Part shown: piece by piece, positions 38,050 to 46,784 of the stretch
Layout: each line of letters begins with the position of its first letter
Position numbering within the stretch: the stretch's first letter is position 1
From: Chromohalobacter beijerinckii
Lineage (GTDB): Bacteria; Pseudomonadota; Gammaproteobacteria; Pseudomonadales; Halomonadaceae
DNA: 64,000 bases
Direction: 5' to 3'
Assembly (NCBI RefSeq): GCF_023061185.1
Contig: NZ_JAKGAK010000017.1
Span: forward strand, 1 to 64,000
Notes under the pieces: model-generated
Databases searched by the model: none
What the model was told of the DNA's origin: nothing
What the model saw: only the letters and a program-made list of their open reading frames with translations
Translations under genes and position numbers: made by a program

Positions 38050-38799
38050 TTATGTACGCCACCGCAAGGGGTGCGCGTCTACGGTCTGGCCCTGTTCGTC
38101 CCAGTCCTGCCAGCCGGTGAAAGGAATCGCTTTCTCCGTTTGCCAGTGGCGCAGACGTGTCTCCCACTGGTGTTTGGCCTGTTCCAGATGATCGTGGAAG
38201 GCAAGTTCGTCTTGATAGCTCAAGCCGCCACCCTGTACGCCGTATGTGATGTGCGGGGGAAGTACATCGAAACCGACGTAGTAGAGAGAGCATAGGATCG
38301 GCCACATTAGTGTGGCGATATCGCCGCTTCGACCGCCGGGTGAAAATGTCGATGCTGGCGCCCCCGTGGTGACCGAACAGATAGCCCGCTTGCCCTTTAG
38401 CGGTCCCCGGTCATAGCGATATGTACCCGAGTAAAGCCCACCATAGACGAACACACGATCGAACCAACCTTTGAGCATGGCGGGTTGAGCGTGCCACCAA
38501 AGCGGGAATTGCAAGATGACGAGGTCGGCTTGTCGCAACCGGTCGATTTCCCGTTGGACGTCGCTAGGTAGCGTGTCTGATTGGACATGGTGACGTTGCT
38601 CGGTGAGCGCTGAAAAATACTCGGGATCCGCACGACTGTTGAAGTGAGAGGCTCGCTCGACAGGGTCGAAGCCCTCGGCGTACAAGTCGGAAACATGCAC
38701 TTCATGCCCCTCCTGGGTCAGAGAAGCCATGGCAATGTCGGTCAGCGCGGCATTGAAGGAACGAGGCTCGGGATGACAATGCACTATCAAGATATTCAT
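38050..38799 (-). CDS. NAD(P)H-dependent oxidoreductase, flavodoxin-like fold
   Basis: 249 residues of the NAD(P)H:quinone oxidoreductase (NQO1/KefF/MdaB) superfamily. The FMN/FAD-binding start is ILIVHCHPEPRSFN and the quinone-site stretch is LQFPLWWHAQPAMLKGW, followed by SVTTGAPASTFSPGG. It probably reduces quinones or electrophiles by two electrons in the cytoplasm. It is divergent from a LysR regulator (87-base gap), the usual arrangement for control by that regulator. Confidence 0.88.
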   Translation of the reverse strand: MNILIVHCHPEPRSFNAALTDIAMASLTQEGHEVHVSDLYAEGFDPVERASHFNSRADPEYFSALTEQRHHVQSDTLPSDVQREIDRLRQADLVILQFPLWWHAQPAMLKGWFDRVFVYGGLYSGTYRYDRGPLKGKRAICSVTTGAPASTFSPGGRSGDIATLMWPILCSLYYVGFDVLPPHITYGVQGGGLSYQDELAFHDHLEQAKHQWETRLRHWQTEKAIPFTGWQDWDEQGQTVDAHPLRWRT

Positions 38800-38838
38800 G
38801 GGAGCGCCTCATAACGATAGGGGATTGGTTACGCTAGA

Positions 38839-38888
38839 CTTTGCATAAAAGAAAGGACATTCCCCAGAAATGAAAACGGGCTTTGCAT
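38839..38888. promoter_or_regulatory. Direct repeat CTTTGCAT in the divergent promoter region
   Basis: CTTTGCAT at 38839-38846 and again at 38881-38888, 42 bases (about four helical turns) apart. The second copy overlaps the LysR start codon. Same-face repeats like this could be autoregulatory LysR sites; tentative. Confidence 0.35.
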
Positions 38889-39834
38889 GAATGAAAAAAG
38901 TGTGCCTTGGGAAGACCTGAAGATAGTACAGGCGATTGCCGACAGTGGCTCTCTCGCTGGGGCGGCAAGAACGCTCGGTATTAGCCATGCGACGGTATTT
39001 CGCCGCTTAGGAGCGCTTGAGTCTCGCTTGGGAGTACGGCTTTTCGAGCGCCACCGTACCGGGTATGTGCCGACACTCGCAGGTGACGATCTCTCGACGA
39101 CCGCTGCGCGTGTCGCAGCGGACATCGAGGCCGTCGAACGTCGCCTCATGGGACGTGATGCCAGACTGTCGGGGACGCTGCGGGTGACGACCACGGATAC
39201 CTTGCTCATGGGAGTATTGAGCGATGAGCTGGCGGGTTTCCAGCGAATGTATCCACACATTGTCCTGGAGGTCGAAGTCTCCAACCGTACCTATGATTTG
39301 TCGCGTCGTGATGCGGATGTCGCGATTCGCCCGACGTCGGCACCGCCCGAGACGCTCATCGGACGCCAGGTGGGGCAGATTGCACAAGCTGTCTATATCA
39401 GCCGATACCATCGAGAGACGAGCGCCTGGGTCGGCCCCGACCCGCATCTGGGATATCCCGTATTGGAAAGGTGGATGACACGACAAGGGCTTGATGCTCA
39501 ATGTCGTTATCGTGTCGACAGCATGCTGGGAATGCTCTCGGGCGTGAGAAGTGGCATGGGACGTGGTGTTCTACCGTGTTACCTCGCCGATATGATGGAT
39601 GATCTGGCTAGGGTCAGTGAGCCGCTTCCTGAGTTGCAGACGGAGCTTTGGTTGCTGACACATCCCGATTTGCGGCACACCGCACGGGTAAAAGCATTGT
39701 TCACTTATCTCTCCGATTCCCTGCAGGCTCGACAAGCGAGTTTGCTGGGCACCATGGCGGCGGCGTCTTGTGTTTCCTTACCATGCCACGAGCGCCAGCC
39801 CCCCGAGCATGACGGTGGTGGCGCCGAGTCGTAA
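38887..39834 (+). CDS. LysR-family transcriptional regulator
   Basis: 315 residues. The HTH is GSLAGAARTLGISHATVFRRL with the LysR signature RLGVRLFERHRTGYVPT. The effector domain is of the short aromatic/quinone-responsive type (SNRTYDLSRRDADVAIRP). It is likely the regulator of the divergent oxidoreductase. The last 19 codons overlap the 3' end of the EamA gene on the other strand and look unlike a LysR tail, so the original stop may have been lost. The ribosome site is weak. Confidence 0.87.
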   Translation: MNEKSVPWEDLKIVQAIADSGSLAGAARTLGISHATVFRRLGALESRLGVRLFERHRTGYVPTLAGDDLSTTAARVAADIEAVERRLMGRDARLSGTLRVTTTDTLLMGVLSDELAGFQRMYPHIVLEVEVSNRTYDLSRRDADVAIRPTSAPPETLIGRQVGQIAQAVYISRYHRETSAWVGPDPHLGYPVLERWMTRQGLDAQCRYRVDSMLGMLSGVRSGMGRGVLPCYLADMMDDLARVSEPLPELQTELWLLTHPDLRHTARVKALFTYLSDSLQARQASLLGTMAAASCVSLPCHERQPPEHDGGGAES

Positions 39835-40675
39835 CGGGGTGAGGCGTTCCCGGAACCAGTAACCGGCGGCGAGGACGCCGAGGGGAATCGAGAGCTGGCG
39901 CAGGGCGACGACATGGCTGACGTCGGCACTGGTGGACATGGCGATCAACACCAGCCCGTAGGTGCCGAGGATCATGGCCCCCGTCAGCCAGGCACGACGC
40001 GCGGTAGGGGAGCGGTGCAGCCGCCGTGCCGCGTGACGCTCGTTGGGCAATGCGCGTACGAGTGGCCACATCCACAACCAGGTGGTCATGGCTTGCAGCA
40101 CCATGTAGTGCAGTCCGGCTTGTAGCGGGGTATAGCCGTGCGCGGTCATCAAGCCCAGGGCGTGCTTGTCGATCACCGAGTAGCCGGTAGTGCCGACGGC
40201 GGCGAGCAATACGAAGCCCAGCGCAGGGGTGAGGTAACGCGACAGGCGAAAGGGCGCGCCAGTGGGGCAGGGGCATGACCAGCGCGCTGGCGGCGATCAA
40301 TGCCATGCCGAGGATGTCCCCGCCATTAAGCGTGCTTGTGGTAAGCCATGGGAGTGCGACGGCGGGCACGAGCAGAACTGGCAGGGCGCGTGCCAGCGGA
40401 TAGAGAAGACTTACCTCACCACGTGCATAAGCCCAGGCGAGACCGCCCATGTAGAGCGCCTGGCACGCTCCCGTGGCGATGAGCCAACTCCAGAAGACAT
40501 CGGGCAGCCGCAACGGAGAAGGCCCCCAGAACAGGAGCGGCGCATACAGCATGCTGCCGGCTGCCATGGCACGGGCGAAAAACGCCAGCGATGGTTCACC
40601 GCGCTTGCCGAGCAGGTTCCAGCCGGCATGGAGCACTGCGGAAACGACGATCAAGGCAATGGCAAGTGCGCTCAG
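39778..40675 (-). pseudogene. EamA/DMT-family transporter, frameshifted, likely CTG start
   Basis: The reading frame is continuous for 298 residues if one G is removed from GGG at 40252-40254: ...MPLPHWRA joins FRLSRYLTPALGFVLLAAVG. Ten membrane segments in two EamA halves fit the drug/metabolite exporter superfamily. No ATG, GTG or TTG fits the N-terminus. A CTG at 40675 has GGAG eight bases upstream and gives MSALAIALIVVSAVLHAGW, a normal family start. As sequenced, only about 140 residues of the first half are followed by out-of-frame sequence. A GntR-type palindrome lies 51 bases upstream. Confidence 0.8.
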
Positions 40676-40725
40676 CGTGGGTCTCCGGGCAGGCTCAAGG
40701 GGCGTTAAGTGCGATGACTTCTTTC

Positions 40726-40739
40726 TGGTATATACCAGA
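40726..40739. promoter_or_regulatory. GntR-type operator CTGGTATATACCAG
   Basis: Perfect 14-bp palindrome in the spacer between the EamA gene and the divergent carboxypeptidase gene. The centre GTATATAC fits the GT-N-TA-N-AC core of HutC/UTRA-subfamily operators. It differs from the hut operators in the flanking bases. A UTRA-type GntR protein is encoded at 42267-42980. Confidence 0.65.
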
Positions 40740-40999
40740 TGAATGATGCCATCTTCCACTACGCCTGGCGTGATCGCAACCGAGCGCTCGCGTCGCCATG
40801 GGGGCATGGGAGCCATCATCGCGTGACGAATGTTTGCGAAATGTCACGAATGGTACCCAAAATGCCTATAGGGGCTGTACAGAGCGCGTCTCTCGCTCAT
40901 AATCCCTATGTCATTGCGCTTTGTGGCGTCGCCATAAAAAATGTCGCGGCAAATGTTACGAGTGGACCCGCGAGGGGCCCTCCTTCAAGGACATAACAA

Positions 41000-42250
41000 A
41001 TGACGTCCCCATCTTCTCATCGATCGCATGCGGTGTCCGCGCTGCTCATTTTGATCACCTTCGTGATGGCGTTGTGCATACTCCCCGCAGCCCAAGCGGC
41101 GCCCAACCCGCGTTACGCATCCATTGTCATCGACACCCAGAGCGGTGCCGTCCTGCATGCTGCCAACGCCGATGCGAGACGCTATCCCGCGTCGTTGACC
41201 AAGATGATGACGCTTTACTTGCTGTTCGAGGCGCTTGAGGACGACACGCTGAGCATGGATTCGCGCCTGCCAGTATCGCAGCATGCCGCCGCGAAACCGC
41301 CGTCCAAAATGGGCGTGAGGCCTGGAGAGACGGTGAAGGTGGAAGATGCCATCAATATCCTGGTGGTCAAATCCGCCAACGATGTGGCGGCGGTGGTGGC
41401 CGAGGGGCTGGCCGGTAGCGAGTCCACCTTCGCTGGCCAGATGACCGACAAGGCGCGCGCCTTGGGCATGATGCATACAACATTTCGCAATGCCTCGGGG
41501 CTTCCCGATGACCGCCAAGTCACCACCGCGCGTGATATGGCGATTCTCGCGCTGCGCCTGATGCAAGACTTCCCGAGTTATTATCCGGTGTTCGCCAAGA
41601 CCGAGTTCACGTGGCAAGGGAGACGCTACAAAGGGCACAACCGGCTGCTCGATAACTATGCTGGCACCGATGGCCTCAAAACGGGCTATATTCGCGCCTC
41701 GGGCTTCAATGTAGCGACTTCCGCGGTACATGATGGGCGTCGTCTGCTGTCCGTGGTCATGGGCGGTTTTACCGCCCAGTCGCGCGATGCTCATATGAGC
41801 GAGCTGCTCGATCGTGGTTTCGCCCGCGCCGAGTCGGTCGCGCAAGGTGATTGGATCGCGAAGGCGGACATTTACGGGGACCGCTTGCAGGCCACCCCAA
41901 CGAGTGATCCTGCGCCCACGCCTGCCGATGACCCGATTCGCGATTTGATCGCTCAGGCGGCATATGAGCACGGTGACGCCAGGACAGCGGCCGAGAATGC
42001 CGGCGCCTGGGCCGTGCAGGTGGGCGCGTTCAGCGACCGTACCCGGGCGCGTCGGCAGGCCGACCAGGCTGCCGAATTCCTGCCTGCCGATCTCGACGGG
42101 CGCGTGGCGGTGTCATCGGTACAAGGCGATGGAGGCGTCTTTCGGGCACAGTTGGTGGATCTCGAGGAAACCCAGGCGCGTCGAGGATGCCGGCAGCTGG
42201 CACGCGAGGGTGTGGACTGCGTCGTGGTCGCCATGGGCGCCGGACAATAA
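41000..42250 (+). CDS. D-alanyl-D-alanine carboxypeptidase with C-terminal SPOR domain
   Basis: 416 residues. The signal peptide ends near LCILPAAQAAPN. The penicillin-binding domain has SxxK at 65-68 (SLTK), SxN in VKSANDVA and KTG in DGLKTGYI, so it should cleave the terminal D-Ala of peptidoglycan stem peptides. A linker rich in Pro/Thr/Asp leads to a SPOR domain (about 333-416, AWAVQVGAFSDRTRARRQA). SPOR domains bind denuded glycan at the division site, so action at the septum is expected. The PBP5-type C-terminal membrane anchor is absent. The ATG at 41000 has an AAGGA site. Confidence 0.92.
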   Translation: MTSPSSHRSHAVSALLILITFVMALCILPAAQAAPNPRYASIVIDTQSGAVLHAANADARRYPASLTKMMTLYLLFEALEDDTLSMDSRLPVSQHAAAKPPSKMGVRPGETVKVEDAINILVVKSANDVAAVVAEGLAGSESTFAGQMTDKARALGMMHTTFRNASGLPDDRQVTTARDMAILALRLMQDFPSYYPVFAKTEFTWQGRRYKGHNRLLDNYAGTDGLKTGYIRASGFNVATSAVHDGRRLLSVVMGGFTAQSRDAHMSELLDRGFARAESVAQGDWIAKADIYGDRLQATPTSDPAPTPADDPIRDLIAQAAYEHGDARTAAENAGAWAVQVGAFSDRTRARRQADQAAEFLPADLDGRVAVSSVQGDGGVFRAQLVDLEETQARRGCRQLAREGVDCVVVAMGAGQ

Positions 42251-42266
42251 GGCGTCTCGGCAGGCC

Positions 42267-42980
42267 TCACATCGCCACTTCCACGCGCAGACAGATGGCA
42301 TCGTGTAGCCAGTAATCCTCGTCATACTCGAGGGCGCGGCCCTCACGGTCATGCGTGACGCGTGTCACGCAAAGGCCCGCGCAGCCACTGTGTACGCCGA
42401 GCGCCTCGGCTTCGTCGCCGGTCAGCGCGGTAGGGTAGAGCCGCAGCGACTTGCGCGCCAATGCCAGGCCGTACTCTTCCCATAGTCGCTGCCACAGCGA
42501 TGTCGAGAAATCGCCCTCGGCGAGGCCTGGCAAAAGATCGTCGCGCAACCAGATACGCTCCAACAAGACTGCCCGACCATCGATGTAGCGACGCCGTTTC
42601 ACATGCAAAGTGACTTGCCCACAAGCAATGCCGAGTGCTTGTGCCGCTTCGGCAGTGGCCGGTTGGCGCCGCACGTCCAACACCTCGGTCTGTGGATGCC
42701 GTCCTTGCGCACTCACGTACTGGTCAAAACTTTGATCGTGATTCGGCGAGTATTCCACGCGCCTGGGCGAGACGAACCAGCCGCGCCGGTTGCGACGATG
42801 GATAAGCCCCTCGCTTTCCAGTTGGGTCAACGCCTGGCGCAGCGTGACACGCGTCGTCGCGAAGCGCTCGGCCAGCAGGCGCTCGCCGGGCAAGCGGCTC
42901 GCGGGCGGCAGTTCGCCTGTCTTGATCAAGTCCACCAGACGACCGCGCAATTGCAGATATAGTGGGTTTTCGGGCATCAA
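42267..42980 (-). CDS. GntR-family regulator with UTRA domain
   Basis: 237 residues (ATG at 42980, or the adjacent one at 42977). The winged helix is LPGERLLAERFATTRVTLRQAL. The UTRA effector domain (about 85-235) includes RYIDGRAVLLERIWLRDD and the C-terminal ALEYDEDYWLHDAICLRV. It belongs to the HutC subfamily but is clearly different from the hutC product. It is divergent from the amidase gene and separated from the EamA gene by the carboxypeptidase gene. The UTRA-type palindrome at 40726-40739 and the palindrome at 43106-43119 are candidate targets. Ligand unknown. Confidence 0.88.
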   Translation of the reverse strand: MMPENPLYLQLRGRLVDLIKTGELPPASRLPGERLLAERFATTRVTLRQALTQLESEGLIHRRNRRGWFVSPRRVEYSPNHDQSFDQYVSAQGRHPQTEVLDVRRQPATAEAAQALGIACGQVTLHVKRRRYIDGRAVLLERIWLRDDLLPGLAEGDFSTSLWQRLWEEYGLALARKSLRLYPTALTGDEAEALGVHSGCAGLCVTRVTHDREGRALEYDEDYWLHDAICLRVEVAM

Positions 42981-43105
42981 GTTTCCAAGGGTGACAACGT
43001 CGTTGATAGCGATGATAAGCGTTGGTGGCGACTGCCGGCCATGGCATGCGATGCCTCTCCTTGCGTTGCCTTGCAGGGGGTGTCGCGTCTAGCCTAGTCC
43101 TTTGA

Positions 43106-43119
43106 CACGCAATTGCGTG
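43106..43119. promoter_or_regulatory. Palindrome CACGCAATTGCGTG before the amidase gene
   Basis: Perfect 14-bp palindrome that overlaps a possible -35 (TTGACA, 43102-43107) 31 bases before the amidase start, in the spacer shared with the divergent GntR gene. Repression of the amidase from this site is plausible; the binding protein is unknown. Confidence 0.5.
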
Positions 43120-43149
43120 CCATTCACCAAACAGGGATGTGAGGGTGTT

Positions 43150-44564
43150 ATGCAAGAAACCGATCTGGGGATGATGGATGCGGGGCAGCTGACGGCACTG
43201 TTTCGGTCCGGCGAGGCCTCGCCGCTGGAAGCTGCGCGTGCTGCGCTTGCGCGTATCGAGCGCTTCAACGACGCGGTCAACGCTTATGTGTACATCGACC
43301 ACGAGGGCGCCGAGCAGGCCGCCAAGGCCTCGGCGCGCCGCTGGGGGCAGGGCAAGCCGCTGAGCCCCATCGACGGCGTGCCGGTGTCGATGAAAGATTT
43401 GACCGAAGTGGCCGGCATGCCAGCCCGTGATGGTTCGTTGACCACGTCGAATGCGCCCTGCGAAAGCGACGCGCCGCCGGCGCGCATGCTGCGTGAAGCG
43501 GGCGCGATTTTCCTGGGCAAGACCAATACGCCGGAGTTCGGCTGGAAGGCCGTCACCGATAATCGCGTGTTTGGGGCCACCTACAACCCTTGGGATACAC
43601 GCCTCACGCCGGGCGGGTCGTCAGGCGGCGCGGCGGCCGCAGCCGCGCTCAACATGGGCGTGTTGCACCAGGGCGGGGACTCAGGCGGCTCGATCCGTAT
43701 TCCGCCGCGTTTACCGGCGTGTTCGGCTTCAAGCCGACCTTCGGCTGGACGCCGCAATGGCCACCCGCCACGGAGCCGACGCTCTCGCATATTGGTCCGT
43801 TGACGCGCAATGTGCCCGACGCCGCGCGCATGCTCAATGTGATCGGACGCTACGACTATCACGACCCCTACGCCACGCGCGGCCAGCCCGACGACTGGGG
43901 CGTTGACATGGACTGCGACCTGCGCGGCCTGCGCATCGCCTACTCGCCGGATCTCGGCTATGCCCAGGTCGACCCGCAGATTGCCGCCCGTGTGCGCGAG
44001 GCGGCCGAGAAGCTTCAGGCGTTAGGCGCCGAGGTCGAAGAGGTTCACCCCGGCTTCGAGTCGCCGATCGAGATCTTCCAGAAGATATGGTTCACCGCCT
44101 CGTTGGAGGTCTGGTCGCGGTCCACCGAGCACGAGCGTACCCTGCTCGACCCAGGGCTGGTGACCAATGCGCGCATCGCTGAACGCTGGAGTGCGCTGGA
44201 CTTCTTCCGGGCTCTGGAATCCCGTGCGCGGCTGACGCAGCGGCTCGAGCATTTCAATCAGAAATATCATCTGCTGATGACGCCGTCGGTGTCGGTGTCA
44301 CCGTTCGAGGCCAATCACGAAGTCCCACCGGGCAGCGGCATGCGGGACTGGGAAGAATGGGCGCCGTTCTCGTACCCTTTCAACCTCAGCCAGCAGCCCG
44401 CCGCGTCCGTGCCGTGCGGTTTCACCGACACGGGCATGCCGGTGGGGTTCCAGCTCGCGGGTGGTAAGTTCGACGATGTCCGCGTACTGCGTGCCTGCAA
44501 CGCCTTCATGCAGGCGTATCCGCCGCGCTTCCCGACCGTACCTGACCCTGCTCAGACGGGCTGA
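43150..44564 (+). pseudogene. Amidase-signature hydrolase, frameshifted
   Basis: Two frames join into one 471-residue amidase if one base is added at about 43702-43703, restoring SIRIPAAFTGVFGFKPTFGW. The ATG at 43150 has GAGG upstream. The Lys-cisSer-Ser machinery is present: VSMKDL (Lys), TPGGSSGGAAAAA and GGDSGGSIRIP (nucleophile). It would hydrolyse amide bonds in the cytoplasm; the substrate cannot be told. As sequenced the product ends about 30 residues after the nucleophile. It is followed by a convergent PAAT transporter operon and is divergent from the GntR/UTRA gene. Confidence 0.85.
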
Positions 44565-44590
44565 ACGACGCACCCTCGGCCCTCGTCCGT

Positions 44591-45379
44591 TCAGGCGGGC
44601 GAGGGCGTATCGTGATTTTCGAGGAACTTGCGTACACGGTCAGTCTTGGGGGTGGTGAAGAAGGTCTCCGGGTCAGCGCGTTCGATGATCAAGCCTTTTT
44701 CCAGGAACACGACCTGATCGGACACCGCACGGGCGAAGGCCATCTCGTGCGTCACCATGACCATGGTGTAGCCCTCAGCGGAAAGGTCCTTGATTACCGC
44801 CAGTACTTCGCCCACCAGCTCCGGGTCCAGCGCCGAGGTGGGCTCGTCGAAGAGCATCACCTCCGGCTGCATGGCCAGCGCCCGGGCGATGGCCACACGC
44901 TGCTTCTGGCCGCCCGAGAGCGTGTTGGGATAGCTATCACGCTTGTCTACCATGCCGACTTTCTCGAGCAAGGCCATGGCCCGCTCCTCGGCCTCGCGCT
45001 TGGACGCTCCCTGTACGTGGATGGGTGCCTCGGTGACGTTGTGCAGCACGTTGAGGTGCGGCCACAGGTTGAAGCCCTGGAAGACCATGCCGGTCTTGGC
45101 GCGGACCTTGGCCAGCTCACGCACTGGCATAGGGCGGCCGTCCTCATGGATCCCTATGCGCTGCCCGGCAATATGAATGCTGCCCCGGTCGGGTTTCTCC
45201 AGCCAATTGATACAACGCAATAACGTCGACTTGCCCGAGCCGGACGAACCGATGATCGTGACCACCTCGCCGGTTTTCACCTCCAGTTCGACATCGCGCA
45301 ACACTTCGACATCATCGAAGCTTTTCGAAAGGTGGCGGATCGAAACCGCCGCCATCTCAGACGTGTTTGCTTCAGACAT
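44591..45379 (-). CDS. Polar amino acid ABC transporter, ATPase
   Basis: 262 residues from the ATG at 45379, which overlaps the permease stop by eight bases; a frame to 45412 is longer but starts deep in the permease gene. It has Walker [14 protein letters not shown], signature [15 protein letters not shown], Walker [16 protein letters not shown] and the switch His in MVTHEMAFA. It is the last gene of a four-gene PAAT operon (binding protein, two permeases, ATPase). Confidence 0.93.
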   Translation of the reverse strand: MSEANTSEMAAVSIRHLSKSFDDVEVLRDVELEVKTGEVVTIIGSSGSGKSTLLRCINWLEKPDRGSIHIAGQRIGIHEDGRPMPVRELAKVRAKTGMVFQGFNLWPHLNVLHNVTEAPIHVQGASKREAEERAMALLEKVGMVDKRDSYPNTLSGGQKQRVAIARALAMQPEVMLFDEPTSALDPELVGEVLAVIKDLSAEGYTMVMVTHEMAFARAVSDQVVFLEKGLIIERADPETFFTTPKTDRVRKFLENHDTPSPA

Positions 45380-46037
45380 TGTCGAACCCCCGTTTGGCGC
45401 TGAAACGCCCACATTGTTTGATGATGATCTCCATCGTCACGCTGATCGCCCAGTAGAAACCGATCACGACGATGAACGCCTCGGTGGGAATGAAATAGGT
45501 ACTCGATAAGCTGTTGGCGGCGGCGGTCAGCTCACTCACGGTGATGATGACGAGAAAGGCCGTGTCCTTGAGCGCATAGATCAACTGGTTGCCCAGCAAC
45601 GGACGGGTTTGCATGATGATCTGAGGGAGCAGCAGTCGAAAGAACATCTTGCCCTTGGTGAAGCCATGCGCCTTGGCGGCTTCGATCTGCCCTGGCGGAA
45701 AGGTCAAGCGGTTGCCACGGAAAATTTCGGCGAAATAGGCGCCGTGATACACCGCCAGCGCTCCGACCCCTGACCACCAGGCATCGAGGCGAATACCGAC
45801 ACTTGGCAAGCCGTAATACAGCAGATAGGCGAGTATCAAAAACGGCAGCATACGCATTGCGTCGATGAATATTCTCAGCGGTATGGTTAGTCGCTTGCGG
45901 CTTCCTTCGAGTAAATAAAGCAGCCCGCAGCCGATCACAAAGGCACCCACGATCGACAGGCCAAATATTTCCAGGGTGCTCAGAAAACCGCTCCAGAACT
46001 GTGCGCGTTCATCCCATAGGATTTCCCAATTGCTCAT
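45372..46037 (-). CDS. Polar amino acid ABC transporter, permease 2
   Basis: 221 residues with about five membrane segments. The typical start [20 protein letters not shown] and the EAA-type loop ([22 protein letters not shown]) are present. It overlaps the ATPase gene by eight bases and lies 24 bases after permease 1. Confidence 0.92.
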   Translation of the reverse strand: MSNWEILWDERAQFWSGFLSTLEIFGLSIVGAFVIGCGLLYLLEGSRKRLTIPLRIFIDAMRMLPFLILAYLLYYGLPSVGIRLDAWWSGVGALAVYHGAYFAEIFRGNRLTFPPGQIEAAKAHGFTKGKMFFRLLLPQIIMQTRPLLGNQLIYALKDTAFLVIITVSELTAAANSLSSTYFIPTEAFIVVIGFYWAISVTMEIIIKQCGRFSAKRGFDNV

Positions 46038-46061
46038 GCTCGTATCCTCACCGTTCTATTC

Positions 46062-46703
46062 TCACGTTGCCAGCCGGTTGGCACGGCGTTCGGCGAGACG
46101 CTGTAGCCATACCAGGCAACCGATTATTGCCATGTAGAGCGCGCCGGCGACGAGAATGGGCGGCAGTGGCTCATAGGTCACGGCCGAGATGCGATTGGTC
46201 ACGCGGGTCAGATCGACGATGCCGATCACCGCGATGGCGGGGCTGCCCTTGATCAGAAACGACATCTCGTTGACCAGCCCTGGCAAGCTGGTAATCACCA
46301 TCTGCGGCAACATGATGCGGCGAAAGGTAATCCATGGCGTCATGCCCGTTGCCATGGCCGCTTCGCTTTGCTCGCGAGAGAAATTGCGAAATGCGCTGCG
46401 CCAGATCTCGGCATTGAAAGCGGTGGTATTGAGCGACAACGCCAGGATGCCGGCGACGCTGCGGTTGAGGTCGAGCCCCAGGTCAGGAGCGCTGAGAAAG
46501 ATGAACAGTGCTAGGGTCACCAGGGGAGTGGCGCGGGCCACGCTGATATAGAGAACGAGAAGTTGGTCGACGATGGGAATTCGCGCAAGGCGAATCAGGG
46601 CGATGACCAAACCTGCCATGACCCCGATGGCAATCGAGACAGCGGAGATCCAGAGGGTGGTCCAGGCCCCTTCCAGCAACATGTGCCAGGCGCTGGCATT
46701 CAT
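46062..46703 (-). CDS. Polar amino acid ABC transporter, permease 1
   Basis: 213 residues with about five membrane segments. The start MLLEGAWTTLWISAVSIAIG and the EAA-type loop SEAAMATGMTPWITFRRIMLPQ are typical for the HisM/GlnP group. It forms a heterodimeric channel with permease 2. Confidence 0.92.
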   Translation of the reverse strand: MNASAWHMLLEGAWTTLWISAVSIAIGVMAGLVIALIRLARIPIVDQLLVLYISVARATPLVTLALFIFLSAPDLGLDLNRSVAGILALSLNTTAFNAEIWRSAFRNFSREQSEAAMATGMTPWITFRRIMLPQMVITSLPGLVNEMSFLIKGSPAIAVIGIVDLTRVTNRISAVTYEPLPPILVAGALYMAIIGCLVWLQRLAERRANRLAT

Positions 46704-46784
46704 GACAGAGTCCCCGAGCTAAGGAATAAGGGCGGCGCCGTGGCTGGACCACGGCGCCGCAGTGACACAGGCGGCGGCAAGTGC

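Noticed and set aside
40726-40739. A third HutC operator
   Set aside because: It shares the GTATATAC centre but has CTG/CAG flanks instead of TT/AA and is far from hut genes. A different UTRA-type regulator is a better partner, though cross-binding is not excluded.
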